Positions 61,559 through 64,000 of a stretch of DNA of 64,000 bases are shown here, one piece after another (positions within the stretch are counted from its first letter, which is position 1; every line of letters begins with the position of its first letter). The DNA is from Oscillospiraceae bacterium. Lineage in GTDB: Bacteria; Bacillota; Clostridia; Oscillospirales; Ruminococcaceae. The notes below the pieces were generated by a model that worked only from the letters and a program-made list of their open reading frames with translations, searched no databases and was not told where the DNA came from. Where the stretch lies: positions 1 through 64,000 of the forward strand of contig JAJQIG010000046.1 in NCBI GenBank assembly GCA_021199335.1. The letters run 5' to 3'. A program made the translations under genes and the position numbers.

Positions 61559-62956
61559 ATGGCTAAGATTAAAGTTACGGAAACTGTCCTTCGTGATGCG
61601 CACCAATCTCTTATCGCAACACGTATGCCTATTGAGGATATGCTTCCTATTCTTCCTAAAATGGATAAGGTCGGATTTTATTCAGCTGAGGTTTGGGGCG
61701 GCGCAACGTTCGATTCATGCCTTCGCTTCCTCAATGAAGATCCGTGGGAAAGACTTCGTACAATAAGAAAGGAAATGCCGAACACAAAGCTTCAGATGCT
61801 TTTCAGAGGTCAAAATATGCTCGGATATCGTCATTATGCCGATGATGTTCTTGAATATTTTGTTCAGAAGTCTGTTGCAAACGGCATTGATATTATCAGA
61901 ATTTTTGATGCGCTTAATGATATAAGAAATCTTAAGACGGCTATTGCTGCCGCAAAGAAAGAGGGCGCTCACGCTCAGGTTGCGATTTCATTCACACTCG
62001 GCGAGGTGTTTACGGACGAATATTATGCCGAATACGCTAAGCAGTGTGAGGCAGAGGGCGCCGATTCCATATGCATTAAGGACATGGCTGCGCTTCTTAC
62101 ACCATACCGTACGGCTGAGCTTGTCAAGACAATCAAAGCCGCTGTAAAAATCCCTGTACAGCTCCATACGCATTACACATCCGGTCTTGCTTCAATGTGT
62201 CTGCTCAAGGGCGTTGAAAACGGACTTGATATGATTGATACAAGTATGTCGCCCCTTGCCCTCGGTACATCACATGCTCCTACAGAGTCTATGGTTGCGG
62301 CTTTCCAAGGAACCGAGTATGATACAGGGCTTGACCTTGTTCTTCTTAATGAAATCAGAGATTACTTTATGACGCTCCGTGAGAAGTATATCGCAAGTGG
62401 ACTTCTTGACCCCAAGATGCTCGCTACAGATACAAACGCACTTATGTATCAGGTCCCCGGCGGAATGCTTTCCAACCTTCTTTCACAGCTTAAACAAGCA
62501 GGCAAGGAGGATCAGTTCGTTGAGGTTCTTAAGGAAGTTCCGAATGTTCGTAAGGATTCGGGTATGCCTCCTCTTGTAACCCCGACATCGCAGATTGTTG
62601 GTACTCAGGCTGTGTTCAATATCATCAATGGTGAGAGATACAAGACCGTTACAAAAGAATTTAAGGGCCTTGTCAAGGGCGAATACGGTAAAACTCCCGT
62701 TCCTATTTCAAAGGAATTCCAGGATAAGATTCTTAAGGGAGAGGAACCCATTACCTGCCGCCCTGCCGACCTCATCGAACCCGAGCTTGATAAGCTCCGC
62801 GAAGAGTGCGCCGAATGGATTGAACAGGATGAGGATGTACTTAGCTACGCAATGTTCCCGAAGGTTGCTCCTAAATTCTTTGAGAATAGGAGAAACGCAA
62901 AGTACGGAATTGATGGTAAGCATTCCGATGCCGAAACACAGGTTCACCCCGTTTGA
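61559..62956 (+). CDS. Oxaloacetate decarboxylase alpha / transcarboxylase 5S-type subunit
   Basis: VTETVLRDAHQSLIATRMPIEDMLPIL, VEVWGGATFDSCLRFLNEDPWERLR (observed AEVWGGATFDSCLRFLNEDPWERLR), CIKDMAALLTPY, PVQLHTHYTSGLA. Confidence 0.93.
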   Translation: MAKIKVTETVLRDAHQSLIATRMPIEDMLPILPKMDKVGFYSAEVWGGATFDSCLRFLNEDPWERLRTIRKEMPNTKLQMLFRGQNMLGYRHYADDVLEYFVQKSVANGIDIIRIFDALNDIRNLKTAIAAAKKEGAHAQVAISFTLGEVFTDEYYAEYAKQCEAEGADSICIKDMAALLTPYRTAELVKTIKAAVKIPVQLHTHYTSGLASMCLLKGVENGLDMIDTSMSPLALGTSHAPTESMVAAFQGTEYDTGLDLVLLNEIRDYFMTLREKYIASGLLDPKMLATDTNALMYQVPGGMLSNLLSQLKQAGKEDQFVEVLKEVPNVRKDSGMPPLVTPTSQIVGTQAVFNIINGERYKTVTKEFKGLVKGEYGKTPVPISKEFQDKILKGEEPITCRPADLIEPELDKLREECAEWIEQDEDVLSYAMFPKVAPKFFENRRNAKYGIDGKHSDAETQVHPV

Positions 62957-62973
62957 TTGTTTTGATGTAATTT

Positions 62974-63003
62974 AAAAGAGCCGAAACATTCGGCTCTTTT
63001 TGT
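62974..63003 (+). terminator. Terminator after carboxyltransferase genes
   Basis: AAAAGAGCCGAA-aca-TTCGGCTCTTTT. Confidence 0.85.
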
Positions 63004-63111
63004 TATGCCGCTTTTTAGGGAAATCGAGAAAATGCTTGATTTTTTAATACTTAAATGTTATAATATAATAATAGGTAGGTATGCTTATTAAAATGTGTTG
63101 GCGGTGATTGT

Positions 63112-63990
63112 ATGATTAGAAGTATGACGGGATTCGGAAGATGCCTTGAAACAGTCAATGGCAGAGATATTCTTGTGGAAATTAAATCCGTCAATCATAG
63201 ATATTATGAGTTTTCTTCACGCATCCCGAGAAGCTGCGGCTACCTCGATGAAAAGCTGAAGGGCTTTCTCCAAGGCAAGGTTTCAAGGGGAAAAATTGAA
63301 GCGAGTGTTACTATATATAATGCAGAGGTCGAGAATGAATCTATTGAGGTAAACAGAGCCATTGCAAAGGGATATATTGCCGCATTACGCTCCGCCAATG
63401 AGGAACTCGGCCTTACCGACGACCTTACCTTGTCAAGAATAATGCGCCTGCCTGATATATTTAATGTAAAAAAAGTCCAAGAGGACGAGGATGCCGTATG
63501 GAATGATGTCAAGGTTGTTGCTGATAAGGCGCTTGATAGGTTTGTTTCCATGCGTGAAGCAGAGGGCGCAAAAATGAGGGAGGATATCCTCTCCCGCCTT
63601 GACTACATAGCGGAGCTGGTTGGGAAAATTGAGGAGAAATCCCCCGAAACTACGGAGAAATATCGAAAAAAGCTCTATGACAGAATAAGTGATGTTCTTA
63701 ATGACAAAAATATCGATGAACAAAGAATTATTACGGAAGCAGCAATCTTTTCCGAGAAAATTGCGGTTGACGAGGAAACCGTTCGCTTGAAAAGTCACAT
63801 AAATCAATGCAGGGATATGCTTAGCTCCGATGAAGCTGTCGGCAGAAAAATGGATTTTCTTATCCAAGAATTTAACCGTGAGGCAAATACAATCGGTTCA
63901 AAGGCACAGGATGTTGAAATTACCAAAATTGTCGTTGACCTAAAATCGGAAATAGAAAAAATCAGGGAACAGGTTCAAAATATTGAGTAA
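63112..63990 (+). CDS. YicC family endoribonuclease-like protein
   Basis: MIRSMTGFGR, EIKSVNHRYYEFSSRIPR, KMDFLIQEFNREANTIGSKAQD. Confidence 0.95.
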   Translation: MIRSMTGFGRCLETVNGRDILVEIKSVNHRYYEFSSRIPRSCGYLDEKLKGFLQGKVSRGKIEASVTIYNAEVENESIEVNRAIAKGYIAALRSANEELGLTDDLTLSRIMRLPDIFNVKKVQEDEDAVWNDVKVVADKALDRFVSMREAEGAKMREDILSRLDYIAELVGKIEEKSPETTEKYRKKLYDRISDVLNDKNIDEQRIITEAAIFSEKIAVDEETVRLKSHINQCRDMLSSDEAVGRKMDFLIQEFNREANTIGSKAQDVEITKIVVDLKSEIEKIREQVQNIE

Positions 63991-64000
63991 AGCAACAAGG

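Overview
This 64 kb window looks like a low-to-mid GC Clostridia/Ruminococcaceae-type chromosome segment. It carries spoIIID, ytfJ and dacF homologues, ScpA/ScpB, PflB/PflA and a str operon. Most of it is ordinary housekeeping: two tRNAs, rpsL-rpsG-fusA-tuf, a large pur cluster, ychF, ahcY, pflBA, scpAB, rluB, and a biotin-dependent carboxyltransferase set. The best candidate for an undescribed system is a self-contained three-gene operon at about 31.5-36.5 kb: dynamin-like GTPase, M48-like protein with altered zinc-ligand positions, second dynamin-like GTPase. Next is a minimal McrBC-like pair at 40.4-42.7 kb whose McrB has no N-terminal targeting domain and whose McrC has a degenerate PD-(D/E)XK region. 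It sits beside divergent XRE and WYL regulators. Also notable: probable 5' leader attenuators (upstream of a paired ABC exporter, purE and a MATE transporter), a Cys-less PurF paralogue next to canonical purF, a split PurH (PurO-type plus stand-alone AICARFT), a secreted Ig-like protein with five copies of an unfamiliar repeat, and a GH13-DUF1653 fusion. All calls come from reading the sequence and supplied translations; no searches or folding programs were run.
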